A DNA stretch of 64,000 nucleotides from Aquarana catesbeiana. Lineage: Eukaryota; Chordata; Amphibia; Anura; Ranidae. A program made the position numbers and the translations under genes. The stretch is taken from positions 216,568,022-216,632,021 of the forward strand of contig NC_133333.1 in assembly GCF_042186555.1 (NCBI RefSeq), written 5' to 3'. Of the stretch, positions 1 to 11,346 are shown piece by piece (the stretch's first letter is position 1; each line of letters starts with the position of its first letter). The notes beneath the pieces were generated by a model. That model did no database searches. It saw only the letters and a program-made list of their open reading frames with translations, and was not told the origin of the DNA.

Positions 1-411
1 CTCTCTTTGCATATTCTGTGCATTAATGAGGGGAAGGGGCTGATAAAGAGTATCAGCACTGGAGGTCTGTTCTGGCATACAGCTCTGAGGCTGTGAAGGC
101 ACAACACCCCCTAGAGGGAAGAGCCCTCTGGTAAGTGCATTCATATAAGAAGAGCACGGAGTGGAGCACTTGCACCATAAGATACCTTTTTAAAGCACCA
201 AGAGGAATAAGGCACCAGTCACTTTTTACCTGCTTATTTCTGTAGGACGGTTTGTCATTTCCAAAACAAACTGTTTTACCACTAATTTTCAGGACTTGAA
301 TATTATTAATTTTGGACAATTTTTATTTTTATGTTTATTTTATTTTTATCAAGATCTTGTGTAAGAGTTTACACTGGAAATTATATTATCACATTTGTCA
401 CTTTATATGAA
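1..411. other. Intergenic DNA, nothing recognised
   Basis: I see no protein domain, RNA gene or element terminus here. The last 50 bases (from about 362) begin with AAGAGTTTACACTG, which recurs at about 850 just past the MITE. The MITE therefore sits inside a short, diverged local duplication. Confidence 0.4.
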
Positions 412-414
412 TAA

Positions 415-846
415 TGCCCTGTACACACGGTCGGACATTGATCGGACATTCCGACAGCAAAATCCATGGATTTATACCGACGGATGTTGGCTCAAACTTT
501 TCTTGCATACACACGGTCACACAAAGTTGTCGAAAAATCCAATCGTTCTGAACGCGGTGACGTAAAACACGTACGTCGGGACTATAAATGGGGCAGTAGC
601 CAATAGCTTTCATCTCTTAATTTATTCTGAGCATGCGTGGCACTTTGTGCGTCAGATTTGTGTACACACGATCGGAATTTCCGACAACGGATTTTGTTGT
701 CGGAAAATTTTATAGCAAGCTCTCAAACTTTGTGTGTCGGAAATTCCGATGGAAAACGTGTGATGGAGCCCACACACGGTCGGAATTTCCGACAAGGTTC
801 TATCACACATTTTCCGTCGGAAAAATCCAACCGTGTGTACGGGGCA
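415..846. mobile_element. PIF/Harbinger-type MITE, copy 1
   Basis: Non-autonomous DNA transposon of 432 bp. The termini are inverted repeats starting TGCCCTGTACACACGGTCGG on the left and ending CCGTGTGTACGGGGCA on the right. They are flanked by a perfect 3-bp duplication TAA (412-414 and 847-849). A 3-bp TWA duplication is the hallmark of PIF/Harbinger elements, and assigning the superfamily from it is inference. Internal CGGAATTTCCGAC palindromes recur several times. There is no transposase. Related copies lie at 17592-18015 and 25333-25766, with a diverged relative at 61392-61837. Confidence 0.82.
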
Positions 847-849
847 TAA

Positions 850-1387
850 GAGTTTACACTGTGAAGACTATATGATTACACGCATCACGTTTTATAAGTA
901 TCACCAATTTGTATGATATATGTTACATTTATTAAGAACAGAGTAGCACTTGTCACTTTATAATTAATTTATTTATTTGGGAAATATTTCACAAGGTCAT
1001 ACTGTATTAGAGCAGCAACCAGAATTCTTATTATCCATATTTTCCTACTCAGACCCTATTTAGGTAGTTGTCACGGTGGAGGCAGCAGCTCTCACTATAA
1101 TTCCAATTAACCATCAGTGCGGGACATCCACAATCTATCACTCCCGAGCCAGGCTGTGTACATCCATAAACACACACAGCGTGGCTCCGCCCCATCCCCC
1201 GCTACCTTTTTACAGGATTTGAATGACAGCAGCAGAAATCAATGGCTCCCGCTGCTATTAGGGAGTCCTGTAAGGAGAGGAAGAGAGAGCAGCACTGCTG
1301 CACTCAGTCACAGCACCTGATTGAGATAGGGAGAGTATGAGGGAGGTGTGGGCGATATACAACTACCGGTACATTTTTTTACCTTGA
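850..1387. other. Intergenic DNA, nothing recognised
   Basis: AT-rich sequence with no ORF or terminus that I recognise. A short open frame at 1117-1320 has no domain resemblance and I do not call it a gene. Confidence 0.4.
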
Positions 1388-1426
1388 TGCAGGGAATGCA
1401 CTAGGCTCTATTCATAATGACATTAA

Positions 1427-1938
1427 AGTGGAGTTCCAACCCCCCCCCAAAAAAAAAGAAAATTAATGTACTTTTAAAAATTAAAAAAAAACATTTGGAA
1501 AAAATTTTTTTTTACTCACCTCTAAATGCCTGTTGCTAGGGGGTCCCTCGTAGTCTGCCTCCTTTGGCGCCTGGGCTCCTGACGTCACTTCCCTCAGCAC
1601 AGGAAAGAAGATCAGCTCTCCCCTTCCTCTAGGCAATCATCTTGGGCACGTGACCGGTCCCAGATTGTTATATGGCCAGTGATGGCGCGGCGCAGCTCGC
1701 GCATGCGCAGTGGGTGCCTGGCTGTGACGCCACAGCCGGGCGCCCACAGTTAAGATGCCGACGCCGCATCTTAACTGTGGGCACCCGGCTGTGGCTGTGC
1801 GGAGGTGGGGACGAGCGGGGCTTCGATCCCCCGCATCTCTGGACCCTGGGACAGGTAAGTGTCCGATTATTAAAAGTCAGCAGCTGCAGTATTTGTAGCT
1901 GCTGACTTGTAATTTTTTTTTTAAGTGGGAACCACGCT
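1427..1938 (+). mobile_element. TTAA MITE family A, copy 1 (piggyBac-like)
   Basis: A 512-bp non-autonomous element flanked by TTAA at 1423-1426 and 1939-1942. The left end reads AGTGGAGTTCCAAC and the right end GTGGGAACCACGCT, an imperfect inverted repeat. TTAA target duplication is typical of piggyBac transposons. There is no transposase here, so assignment is by the target site only. The GC-rich middle holds a palindrome around 1741-1790 (AGTTAAGATGCCG and its complement). A hairpin GTCAGCAGCTGC...GTAGCTGCTGAC sits about 30 bp inside the right end. The same layout is seen at 11739-12231 and 13415-13883. Confidence 0.75.
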
Positions 1939-1942
1939 TTAA

Positions 1943-2082
1943 GGGCCAGTTCACACCACATGGTGTCCAGTGTGTTTTTATTCTGCATTTAAAAGTAGGT
2001 TATATACCATATAACCTACTTTCCAATACGTTTTTGATGCAGAATAAAAACACACTGGACTCCATGTGGTGTGAACTTGTCC
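1943..2082. mobile_element. TTAA-flanked foldback MITE
   Basis: A 140-bp, almost entirely palindromic unit between TTAA at 1939-1942 and TTAA at 2083-2086. The arms start CAGTTCACACCACATGG and end CCATGTGGTGTGAACTTG. Inner parts pair too (GTGTGTTTTTATTCTGCAT with ATGCAGAATAAAAACACAC, and TAGGTTATAT with ATATAACCTA). It shares its left TTAA with the preceding MITE, so the two elements abut exactly. Confidence 0.8.
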
Positions 2083-2121
2083 TTAATGTCATTGTGAACA
2101 GAGCCTAATGCATTCCCTGCA

Positions 2122-3097
2122 TTAGGTATGGTTTCCAATGGCATAGTTCACATCAGTGCGGTCAGTTCCAGGGCGTTCCAGTTCTAAAAAAAAAAGTAGA
2201 ACATGCTGTATTTTTCCTGCACTGGACTGTACTGGAACGTGGCAAAACACATAAAAAAAAATGCACCGGAATGCACTGGAAAGCATCAAAATCGCACCAA
2301 ACCTCAGTACAGTGAATAAAAAAACTGTGACAGTGCACAGAGCTGTCAGAACATGAATTGTTTATGTTGAGTCGCTGCGCTTCAAAAATTAAGCTACATG
2401 TTGAGTTTGGAAAGAGTTGAAGCATCTCAATTCCTTCCATTTTAGTCTATTGTAACGTGCCACAAAACGTTGCTGTACACGTTTGCGGTGCATTTATGGC
2501 GAATTAAAAACATGTTTGGTGTAAAAAAAAATAGGCATCTGGAATGCATTTTCAATCTGCCTTTAACACTCGTCAAATACACCAAACAACGTGCATAGGG
2601 CATCTGGGGTGCGTTTTTAACACGCCTTTAACACTATTCAAACAACGCGCATAGGGCTTATGTGGTGGGGTACACTAAACAATGCAAGTTATCGATATAA
2701 GCGAGTTGGTTCAGCGTCAGTATTTTTAGCTAGTGTGAACAAAGTCTCCCTCCTTTACAACCACCTTAAATTTGCTCTCCCCCCTCGCCCCATATTAACT
2801 ACCCTGTGAAAGGAAAATGCTTATACTTACCTATTCTCAGGACACCGTCACGTGATCTCCACAGCGGCCGGCTTCAGGGGAGGGGAGAGAGCGCTGACAA
2901 TGGCTGAAATGCCTAGGTGCTGATGTCACTCGTAAACTTACTATGGGGCATCCATTGTTGGCTGTCCCTCCTTTCCCCTAAAGACACTTGGGAGCTGACC
3001 GTGACCAGACCAGAGCACCCTAAAAATAGGTAACAGTATAGGCAGCTTCCTTCTACAGGGTACTTAGTATAGGTGTCAGAAGGGGATGGGAACAGAT
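2122..3097. other. Diverged A-rich dispersed repeat, no gene
   Basis: The stretch from about 2147 to 2735 has TTCACATCAGTGCGGT near its left end and CTAGTGTGAAC near its right end, suggesting a decayed inverted-repeat element. Internal motifs such as AACGCGCATAGGG are repeated. I see nothing coding. Confidence 0.4.
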
Positions 3098-3101
3098 TTA
3101 A

Positions 3102-3559
3102 AGTGGTTGTGAAGGCACAAGGTTTTTTACCTTCATGGATTCTATGTAAGAAGGTAAAAAATCTTCTGGGTGCAGCAGCCCCCCCCCCCCCACAATATTT
3201 ACCTGTGCCCCCTCTCAATCCAGCGATGTCCACAATAGCCTTGCCTCTCCGAGGACTCGCACTCTTGATTGGCTTTCCATCACAGCCAGTGAGGACACAC
3301 AGGGTGGTGGGGCCGAGCCGCAGCTCTGTGTGTAAATGGTCACGCAGAGCCGTGGCTCAGGAGCGCGCCTGCTTGGGTGCCCCCACAGCAAGCTGCTTCC
3401 TGTGGGGGCACCCAGCAGGAGGGAGGAGCCAGGAGCGTCAGCATGGAACCCGAGAAGAGGAGGATCTAGGCTGCTCTGTGCAAAACCATTGCACAGAGCA
3501 GGTAAGAATAACATGTTTGTTATTTTAAAAAAATCAAAAAACAAGACTTTAATATCGCT
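3102..3559 (-). mobile_element. TTAA MITE family B, copy 1 (reverse)
   Basis: Flanked by TTAA (3098-3101 and 3560-3563). Read on the minus strand it matches the copies at 41353 and 55886. The poly-T stretch is followed by AATAACAAACATGTTAT and TACC, then a CTGCACAGAG-like GC-rich core. Near the other end is a palindrome (here ACCTTCATGGATTCTATG) like that of the other two copies. Non-autonomous, with no transposase. Confidence 0.65.
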
Positions 3560-3563
3560 TTAA

Positions 3564-4616
3564 GCTAAGTTAGCTCAATCCTGGACATCCACTTAAAAGG
3601 TTCTTGCATACCGTCCTGATGTATAAACATCAGATATTCCCGGCAGAAAGCTCCTGCTTAAGAAAACATAAGGATGGGATGTATGGGCGGCACAGTGGTG
3701 TAGTGGGTAGCACTCTCGCCTAGCAGTAAAAAGGGTCGCTAGGTCGTAATCCCAACCAGGACACTACCTGCCTGGAGTTTGCATGTTCTCCCTGTGCCTG
3801 TGTGGGTTTCCTCCGGGTACTCCGGTTTCCTCCCACACTCCAAAGACATGCTGGTAGGTTAATTGGATCCTGTCTAAATTGTTCCCAGTATGTATGAATG
3901 TGAGTTAGGGACCTTAGATTGTAAGCTCCTTGAGGGTAGGGACTGATGTGAATGTACAATGTATATGTAAAGCGCTGCGTAAATTGACGGCACTATATAA
4001 GTACCTGAAATAAATAAAATAAATGTATAGTACATGTGTATATGCACGTATTCACGTAAAATTGACGTACACACGCATAAGGCTACATTCACATTGCCGT
4101 GAAAATCATACGGATGTTTTTCTGTACCAAAAGGTCCTGTGTAAATTATACTTTTAGATCCATTTTAAAAATGTAAAATTGTCCTTGTTTTTTTTTTTTT
4201 TTTGTTTTTTGTTTTCAATGCCTGAATGCATGGTATATGTGTACAGGCATGTCCTTATGTGCAGATTTTTTGATCTGAAGGCAATGCATGTTTATTAACC
4301 TGTGAGATTGTCTCCATTGAAATCAATACAGCTGCATTGCATTCAGATCCGCTTGTAAATGTTTTTTTTTTTTTTTTTTTTTACAACCGTGTGAATGTGG
4401 TCTAAAAAAAGGGGGGTATATGTGCATGTAAAGTACTGAGCAGCAACACAGGCTTATGCATTTTTTTTACTTATCTATATTAAGAGCAAGTTTACAGGCT
4501 TGTGTGTGTACAGGCCCAATAAAAACAATAGGCTACATTTAGATCAGTTCAGATAAAAAAAAAAAAGTCTGAGTGCCTAAAAACTTGCAATTTTTGGTGT
4601 GCATGTGCAAGAGCCC
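3564..4616. repeat. Dispersed repeat (copy also at 39527-39880) carrying a SINE
   Basis: Segments 3625-3675 and 4400-4616 match consecutive parts of 39527-39880 (for example the ATCAGAT...GGCAGAAA motif, TGTAAAGTACTG, and AAAAACAATAGG followed by an A-run). The SINE at 3685-4022 interrupts it. A second inserted unit at about 4081-4404 has weak inverted ends (AGGCTACATTCACA and TGTGAATGTGGTCT). Confidence 0.5.
3685..4022 (+). mobile_element. tRNA-derived SINE with an L2-type tail
   Basis: The head contains a box A-like segment (TGGTGTAGTGGGTAGCA, about 3697-3713) and a box B-like segment (GGTCGTAATCC, 3742-3752), the internal RNA polymerase III promoter of tRNA-derived SINEs. A conserved central part follows (GGTTTCCTCCGGGTACTCCG). 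The tail (TGTAAAGCGCTGCGTAAA, then CACTATATAA and AAATAAATAAAAT) resembles the L2 3' end at 45305-45345. It is flanked by the target duplication ATGTAT (3679-3684 and 4023-4028). This organisation fits the V-SINE type known from fish and amphibians. It is not a functional tRNA. Confidence 0.8.
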
Positions 4617-4620
4617 TTAA

Positions 4621-5101
4621 AGGAGAAGTCCAGCCTGAGCTCATTTGGCTGGGCTTCTCCTATGGGTCACAGGAGTGCAATTCGTTTTGCAGTCCTGTGA
4701 CCCGTTTTCAGCAGAGAGCAGTCTGAAGTCCCCTCTCTTCTGATGTCACCAAGATCAGTCCAGACACCGCATCATCCCGACTCTAGGATTCTGGATCCGC
4801 CAGGTGCCTAGACTGATGGCAGTCTCAGCCTCTTAGCGAGCCGCTGAGACGGCCGCTCCCCACCCCTCACAGCTCAGCTCTCCAGTGTGCGTGGAGGAGA
4901 AGAGCAGGAGAGATGCTGATTGACAGGCAGCAGCTCTCCACTCGGGGAAGTGAGAGAACCGAGCCAATGGCTGTGCTCGGTGGCTCAGTTCTCAGTGCAG
5001 AGGCAGTGGGGGACAGATGTAGCATTGCACTGATGCTGCATCCACCTAGGTAAGTATGATTGGCCAATAAAAAAAAAAAAATTAAAAAACATACTTCTCT
5101 T
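4621..5101. mobile_element. TTAA-flanked MITE, family C
   Basis: A 481-bp unit between TTAA at 4617-4620 and 5102-5105. The left end reads AGGAGAAGTCCAGCC and the right end TACTTCTCTT, so the first 9 or so bases are inverted. The middle is GC-rich with no coding sequence. The TTAA site suggests piggyBac-type mobilisation. Confidence 0.6.
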
Positions 5102-5105
5102 TTAA

Positions 5106-6902
5106 GGTAAATTCCAACCTGATATAAAACACATAAATGAATGCATTAATAAAATTAATGAAATTAATGTATTAACAGTCCCAGTCCTATTATGTCAATT
5201 TACTCCACCGTGTGGTAGTAATGTGAACTGACAAAATTTCAGCATGCAGTACTTTTTTCAGCACAGCATGCTCCAAAGCAATCTACCGAATAACAATGCT
5301 GCTGTGGTAAATAGAACTGAATGAAATGTCATTTGTGACATTTCAATAAAGGTCCTACAAAAAGAAAAAATAAACATTGTGATGAACTGGAATCAGCGCA
5401 TTGGCACTGTTCCTCCCAGCACACACCAGCAGTCACACGAGCCTGTATGTATTTTTGGAAGCAGTGTAAAGAACTGAATTTCACTTGGTATCAGCCTCTT
5501 GCAGTCTCTGTACAGCATGGCTCAGAATAGGGGAGGGAGAAGCAGCACCAGAATCCAATCAAGTGTGTTCCAAAACAATCAGTGGGCTGATAGAAAACGA
5601 TCAGGTGTCCTCCCGTGCTTGGCAGGGCTGGGCTGTGTGACAGAGTTGTGTAAATCCCAGTACTGGATGGACAAAATAAAAATCCCATGGCAGGTAAAAC
5701 ATCCCCCATACAATGCATGTATTTATCTGTGTATTTAGCTGTTTGCCTGCAGTGCACCTTTAAAGGAAACTTTTAGCGTCCAATCATACCAGATGCACTG
5801 CCACATTTTTTTCAACGCATGCTAACACAAGGACTAAAAAAAAAGGTATACGAATGAGAGCAGTTCACACTGGTGTGTAGCATTGATATGCACTGGTTTG
5901 CAGTAGAAAAAAAGTAAAGCTAGACATACTTTTTTTTTAGCACAAGGCATGCTAACATGTGTCTGTGCAATACAATGCGCCTCAACGCACAGGAAAACCA
6001 GGCAAGCACACATTTGGCTCCTTTCTCATGCCATTTGACCCTTTGCATGTCCAGGCAGTGAGGGGAAAAGTGCATGTTATAATGCAACGCAATGCAGCAT
6101 ACCAATGCACATCTATGCTTAACGCACAGTTTGTGTTATTATTAATGATGACTTCTTCATAGTGGTGTAAAGTACTAGCAAAAATTCTTTAACAAACTAG
6201 CTGCCCAGAGCAGCTTTCTGAGTAGGAATGGAATTTCCCATGAAAAGAGTGGTGATGTGGCACATTATAGGTTTGTAAAGAGGCCCAATATCTGGCTTCT
6301 ACATTCCCAGCAATCTGTGTGTCCCTCTTCCTGCAGGCAGCCCCCCTCCTGTGGGAACGTGCAGCTACAGATTACCCTCTTATACATGAATTATTCCGCT
6401 CTGAGCGTTGGCTTGATCTCTCTTCACTGATTGCTTGCCAGGCAGTGTTCACTTTCCTCACATGTAAAATGAGAAGGAATAATGTATAGTGGAGATCTCT
6501 CTAGTGGCTGCATATAACTGGAGAGGAGGTGACGTCACCTCACCATCTGTGAGCTCTCCATACACCTCGCTGAGGGCTCTCATCATTCTACAAGAGAAGG
6601 TGGCAAGAGCCTTCTTTAATACCGCTGTCACTATTCAACTTTCATGGGCACCTACTACTAACTATGGCCCACCCAACCATACCAAGCCAATAAGCATTAT
6701 TAGGAAATAATGGAGTCCATGTATCCATGTTTTTACCCAACATTTTAACCTCAAATTAAAAATATTTGAATCATGGGTGAAAACGTTGATCAATAAACCC
6801 CGATATGTGATATTTGTTTACTGAAAACAGGACTGTCCAAGGAGAGGCCTTTTTCTTGTACTTTGCACCCCGGTCAGTGATCACAGACATTTCCCCAAAC
6901 TC
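5106..6902. other. Dispersed repeats and unrecognised DNA
   Basis: Sequence from 5106 to the TTAA at 5760-5763 may be another TTAA element abutting the previous one, but its ends are not convincingly inverted. The rest includes A-runs and a copy of an unknown repeat near 5780-6130. No domain-bearing ORF was found. Confidence 0.35.
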
Positions 6903-6910
6903 CATACACC

Positions 6911-7994
6911 ATATCTCCCAACTGTCCCTGATTTGGAAGGACTGTCCCTGATTTGTAGCAATGTCCCTCTGTCAACGCTGTTTCCTGGCCTAGGCCGACA
7001 AGGCCTAAGCCCAGGGCAGCAATTTGCAGGGGGGCAGCACGGAAAGAGTCCCCGCCGGCTTGCGCTGTTAGTGTAGCTCTAGTCTTATGGGACGGACTGG
7101 GCTGAGAGGCAAGTAAGTCTAGCGCCCCCATAAAGCAGCCGCACTGCTTTTGTTATGCGGGCGGCTGGCATTCCGCAACTGTGTGTGTGGGGCGGGGGGC
7201 ATCACTTCTAATTTTGACTGTCCTATCATCCTGGACCACAAACCTTCTTCTCTGTGCTATATGTTTTCTGCTGCACCATTGGCATGGTTATATCTTCTTA
7301 GTCCACTCCATAAATTTATCAGAAACTTTTGCTTAAAGTAGAACTATAGGCAACACTTTTTTTTTTCATTTTGGAAAGAGTAAGGGAGGGTTATAGCCTC
7401 TGTCAGTTTATTTTTTACCATCCCTGTCCCATTGCAGAGATTTCCCTTCATTTACTGCCCCATAGCCAAACAGGAAGTGAGAGGAAATCTATGCAAATTA
7501 GGGGAATCCATTGCCCCCCCCCCCCAGGCCCTCAGAACAAGTGTCCCCACTCAAAAATGTCAGGGCGGGTCCTAAACAGCAAGGGGTGTGGCCTTGACAG
7601 GAAGGGGCGGGTCATATTTAAATTAGGGGTGCATGAGTTTAGTCAGGCCTAGGGCAGCACAAAACCTAAATACACTACTGCCCCCTGTCCCTCATGCCTC
7701 CTCATGTGTCCCTCATTTTGGTCTGATCTTTGTAGTTGTATATAAAATGCACTTTTTACCTTTCAAAAAGTGTTTCCCACCTTTAAACTAAATTCTAAAT
7801 TGCTGCATTTGTACATTTTAAAAGCCAATATAAAGGAATAATAATGGTAAAAAAAAAGCCCTTGTGGATTTAATTAACCTTTTGTTTTGGTTAATTCTCC
7901 TTTAAGGGGGTGTGATGGGGGGGGGGTGTCCTATGCCTACATATGTTTGCAAGTAGGTGTCCCTCACTGCCATCTCAAAATGTTGGGAGGTATA
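6911..7994. mobile_element. Non-autonomous hAT-like element
   Basis: About 1.08 kb, with ends ATATCTCCCAAC (left) and GTTGGGAGGTATA (right) forming a short terminal inverted repeat. The 8-bp flanks CATACACC (6903-6910) and CATACACA (7995-8002) differ at one base. An 8-bp duplication is expected for hAT. GTCCCTGATTTGG and GTCCCTCATTTTGG motifs recur near both ends. Family D sequence is present inside from 7337. There is no transposase. Confidence 0.6.
7337..7560 (+). repeat. TTAA family D fragment
   Basis: Starts after TTAA (7333-7336) with AGTAGAACTATAGGCA, as at 24904. It matches that copy through GGAAAGAGTAAGGGAG and ACAGGAAGTGAGAGGAAATC, then loses similarity. Truncated. Confidence 0.6.
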
Positions 7995-8009
7995 CATACA
8001 CAGCTTATG

Positions 8010-8703
8010 TAGGTAAAAGGAAATCTCTACAAAGTGTGGGGAAATCCTCTCTAGTCAGGCCAGAGTTGGTGTCTCCATTCAAAATGCAACCCTTACCTTG
8101 TTCTTACTTTAGATTTTCTATCACTTTCTTACTCAGTGACAATGGTCACCAGAACAAGAGAGAATGAATCTCCCTACCTGGGAAACAGCAATATAAACTT
8201 GACTGAGGGTCTAACCATTCTGCACATGTGTTGCAGCAACTCACAATACATTGGTAACACGCTACTGTGCATTTTGGTACACTGTGTCAGAAAGAAATAT
8301 GCTTGTCCAGTATTCCCTTTACATACAGTATAACTAAAGGCAAACTATTTTTTCTAATTTCGGATAGGGTGGAGAGGAATTAGAGGTTTTAATTGCTGTC
8401 TGTGCTCCCTTTAGTTAGATTCACCTTCTCTGTTTGTCCTTTTTACTATTATCACTGAGTGTGAAAGTGAAAGAAAATCACAAATTTTGGATTGTAACCA
8501 GAATAAGAATGGAGAAGAAATGGGGACACTAGTTTTTGCGACAACCATGGATTCTCTCACTTTGGAACGATTTCTTCTCACTTCCTGTTTTGGCTATTGG
8601 ACAGGAAGACAAGAGAAGTCTCCTCAAAGGGACACGGATGGCAAAAGAACGGTTATAACCTCTAACCAAAATGAAAAAAAAAAGTTTTGCATTTAGTTCT
8701 ACT
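8010..8703 (+). repeat. TTAA family D, two further fragments
   Basis: 8010-8270 matches the right half of the 24904-25322 copy (CTCTAGTCAGGCCAGAGTTGG and GGTCACCAGAACAAGAGAGA have equivalents there). 8328-8703 is another fragment, with TTAGTTCTACT abutting TTAA at 8704-8707. Small open frames here are not conserved between copies, so I do not call them genes. Confidence 0.5.
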
Positions 8704-8759
8704 TTAAAACAGAGAAAAAAGCCCCCTTAATGGGACTTTAACAGACCACCAACTCTTAT

Positions 8760-9120
8760 GGTAAAAAATATGTTTTTAATGATGTACAATAAAAAGACGT
8801 GAGAGCGTCTACACAATACAAAAATATATTCTATAAAGAAACAGAACAAAAAATATACAAATATGAATCATCATGTCATATGTACTCTCCTAAGGGTAGT
8901 GTACCCCGATACCCAACGCGTTTCCAGTATTTCGATACCTTCATCAGGGATTTGAGAGTTGAGAATGTTTTACAAATGTACAAATTCCAATGGGATGATT
9001 CTATGTTCAAACAGCACTCAAGGCGATTGGATCAAAATGAAGTATTCCATGGACGCCAGACCACGATAGAGGAAGGGCTATCAGTGTACTATGTTTCCAG
9101 TATCAATGTATATTAAGCGA
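8760..9120 (-). mobile_element. Penelope-like 3'-end fragment with hammerhead-like motif
   Basis: On the minus strand it reads CCCTGATGAAGG, a 5-bp stem with loop CGAA, then GGAAACGCGTTGGG (8911-8952). This is the same motif as in the direct repeats of the Penelope-like element at 47211-47257. Poly-T (A-rich on the minus strand) follows at about 8760-8795. Relationship to Penelope-like elements is inferred from the shared motif only. Confidence 0.5.
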
Positions 9121-9310
9121 AGCTGCTTGGGACGAATGATCGTTAGAGCTTTTGTAATATAGGCTGCAAAACGGACAGATAAATATCCAAACGTCCCAAA
9201 ATTAATGTATTCTATGGGTGTCCAGATACAGTGTATGGTGTCTTCTGTATGTCGGTGCCTGTTCCTTCCTTAGTTCTACTTTAGATCATCATGCAATAAC
9301 TGTTTATTAA

Positions 9311-9783
9311 CCTCTTCAGCTCCGGAAGGTTTACCCACCTTCATGGCCAGGCCATTTTTTGCGATACGGCACTTTGTTAATTTAACTGACAATTGCGCAG
9401 ACATGCGACACTGTATCCAAATAAAATGGTTGTTCTTTTTTTCCCACAAATAGAGCTTTCTTTTGGTGGTATTTGATCACCTCTGCGGTTTTTATTTTTT
9501 TAGTGCTATGAACAAAAAAAGGCTGACAATTTTGAAAAAAAAAACAATATTTTTTACTTTGTGCTATAAAACACATCCAATAAAAAAATTAAAAAAATCA
9601 AAAAAATTTTATAGCGTCTACAAACTGTAGGATATATTTATGGAATTTTTTTTTGTGCTAGTAATGGTGGTGATCAGTGATTTTTAGCGGGACTGCCACA
9701 TTGCAGTGGACAAATCTTACACTAAGTGACACTTTTTGAGGACCAGTGACACTAATACATTGATCAGTGCTAAAAAAAATGCT
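9311..9783. repeat. TTAACCACTT-family fragment
   Basis: Starts ATTAACCTCTTCAGC and shares internal segments (GACAATTGCGC, CACAAATAGAGCTTTCTTTTGGTG, read in pieces) with the elements at 15390-17060 and 58998 onward. Non-coding; the right end is not preserved. Confidence 0.55.
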
Positions 9784-9791
9784 CTGTCACC

Positions 9792-10126
9792 AGTGGCGTC
9801 ACTAGGGGATGGCTATTGAGGCTAGAGCCTCAAATCTGGGGCCCATAGCCCCGAGTCCAGGGCCGGCCCTACCGTGAGAGTGTCACGGGCTGCCTGACAC
9901 TGCGCTGTCCTGCACGGCCGCGGCACTCTCACTGAGTCTGCACTCCGTGCTTCACTGACAGCCAGAGCCAAAGATGAGTGTGAGAGTGAGTCTCTTCCCT
10001 TGCTTTGCCCATTTCATAGAGTCGGGAGGAACTTTTCTCACACGAGCTCCTGAGCTGGGGAGGCGGCAGGTGAGTGCAGACCACGGAGGAGGGGGAGGGG
10101 TGAAACTCTGTACTACCCTAGCCTGT
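9792..10126. repeat. hAT-like terminal fragment leading into a minisatellite
   Basis: CAGTGGCGTCACTAGGGG at 9793 resembles the left terminus of hAT elements with CAGTGGCGT ends. No matching right end is visible and the sequence runs into the array that follows. Low certainty. Confidence 0.35.
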
Positions 10127-10907
10127 CTTCTGTATACCCAGCCGGTCTGTATACCCAGCCTCTCTGTATACACTAGCCTCTCTGTATACCCAGCCTCTCT
10201 GTAAACCCAGCCTCTCTGCATACCCAGCCTCTCTGTATGCACTAGCCTCTCTGTATACCCAGCCTCTCTGTATACACTAATCTCTCTGTATACCCAGCCT
10301 CTCTGTATACCCAGCTTCTCTGTATACACTACCCTCTCTGTATACCCAGCCTCTCTGTATACCTAGCCTCTCTGTATACCCAGCCTCTCTGTATACACTA
10401 GCCTCTCTGTATACCCAGCCTCTCTGTATACACTAGCCTCTCTGTATACCCAGCCTCTCTGTATACCCAGCCTCTCTGTATACACTACCCTCTCTGTATA
10501 CCCAGCCTCTCTGTATACACTACCCTCTCTGTATACCCAGCCTCTCTGTATACCCAGCCTCTCTGTATACACTAGCCTCTCTGTATACCCAGCCTCTCTG
10601 TATACCCAGCCTCTCTGTATACCCAGCCTCTCTGTATACACTAGCCTCTCTGTATATTCAGCCTCTCTGTATACACTAGCCTCTCTAAATACCTAGCCTC
10701 TCTGTATACATTAGCCTCTCTGTATACCCAGCCTCTCTGTATACCTAGACTCTCTGTATACCCAGCCTCTCTGTATACCCAGCCTCTCTGTATACACTAG
10801 CCTCTCTGTATACCCAGCCTCTCTGTATACACTAGCCTCTCTGTATACCTAGCCTCTCTGTATACCCAGCCTCTCTGTATACCCAGCCTCTCTGTTTACA
10901 CAGCCTC
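10127..10907. repeat. Minisatellite, alternating 17- and 18-bp units
   Basis: Units CCAGCCTCTCTGTATAC (17 bp) and ACTAGCCTCTCTGTATAC (18 bp) alternate irregularly for about 780 bp. Open frames reading YTER/GIQRGW repeats on the minus strand are by-products of the array, not genes. Confidence 0.92.
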
Positions 10908-10908
10908 G

Positions 10909-11292
10909 GTGGTGCCATGTTGAACCTCCAGTGACCAGTACGAAAGAGTGAGAGCGATAACACCAAATTTAAAGAACCTGCCCCACATTCACAGCTGAGA
11001 CCTTGTAACACTAACGAGTCACATGACACCGGGAAGGGAAAATGGCTAATTGGGCCCATTTGGAAATTTTCACTTAGAGGTGTACTCACATTTGTTGCCA
11101 GCGGTTTGAACATTAATGGCTGTGTGTTGAGTTATTTTGAGGGGACAGCAAATGTACACTGTTATACAAGCTGTACACTCACTACTTTACATTGTAGCAA
11201 CGTGTCATTTCTTCAGTGTTGTCACATGAAAAGATAAAATGAAATATTTACAAAAATGTGAGGGCTGTACTCACTTTTTGTAAGATACTGTA
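10909..11292 (+). mobile_element. Tc1-like transposon 3' end
   Basis: About 380 bp that I recognise as the right end of a vertebrate Tc1-like family. It contains GGCTGTGTGTTGAGTTATTT and ends TGTACTCACTTTTTG then TAAGATACTGTA. The coding part is missing; the fragment starts where the minisatellite stops. Confidence 0.7.
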
Positions 11293-11294
11293 TG

Positions 11295-11340
<46 letters not shown>

Positions 11341-11346
11341 CACATA
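11293..11346. repeat. (GT)n/(TA)n microsatellite
   Basis: GTGTGTGTA followed by about 20 TA repeats. It separates two unrelated Tc1-like ends, both of which stop at TA dinucleotides. Confidence 0.9.

Larger units (their letters stand above)
1388..2121. repeat. Palindromic element split at its apex by two TTAA insertions
   Basis: The arms at 1388-1426 and 2083-2121 are 39-nt inverted repeats matching at 36 of 39 positions. Both begin at TGCAGGGAATGCA and run to a TTAA at the centre. Rejoined without the inserts they form a short foldback whose loop is GACATTAATGTC. Everything between the arms is two later TTAA-flanked elements (1427-1938 and 1943-2082). Confidence 0.8.

Noticed and set aside
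3696..3770. A tRNA gene
   Set aside because: Box A- and box B-like segments are present, but no cloverleaf folds and the unit has a SINE body, a tail and a target duplication.
6911..7994. Calling the GTCCCTGATTTGG-bearing element a Tc1 or piggyBac element
   Set aside because: Flanks are an 8-bp near-match, not TA or TTAA, which favours hAT.
9952..11113. Tandem-repeat frames resembling an extended repeat protein
   Set aside because: By-products of the 17/18-bp minisatellite.
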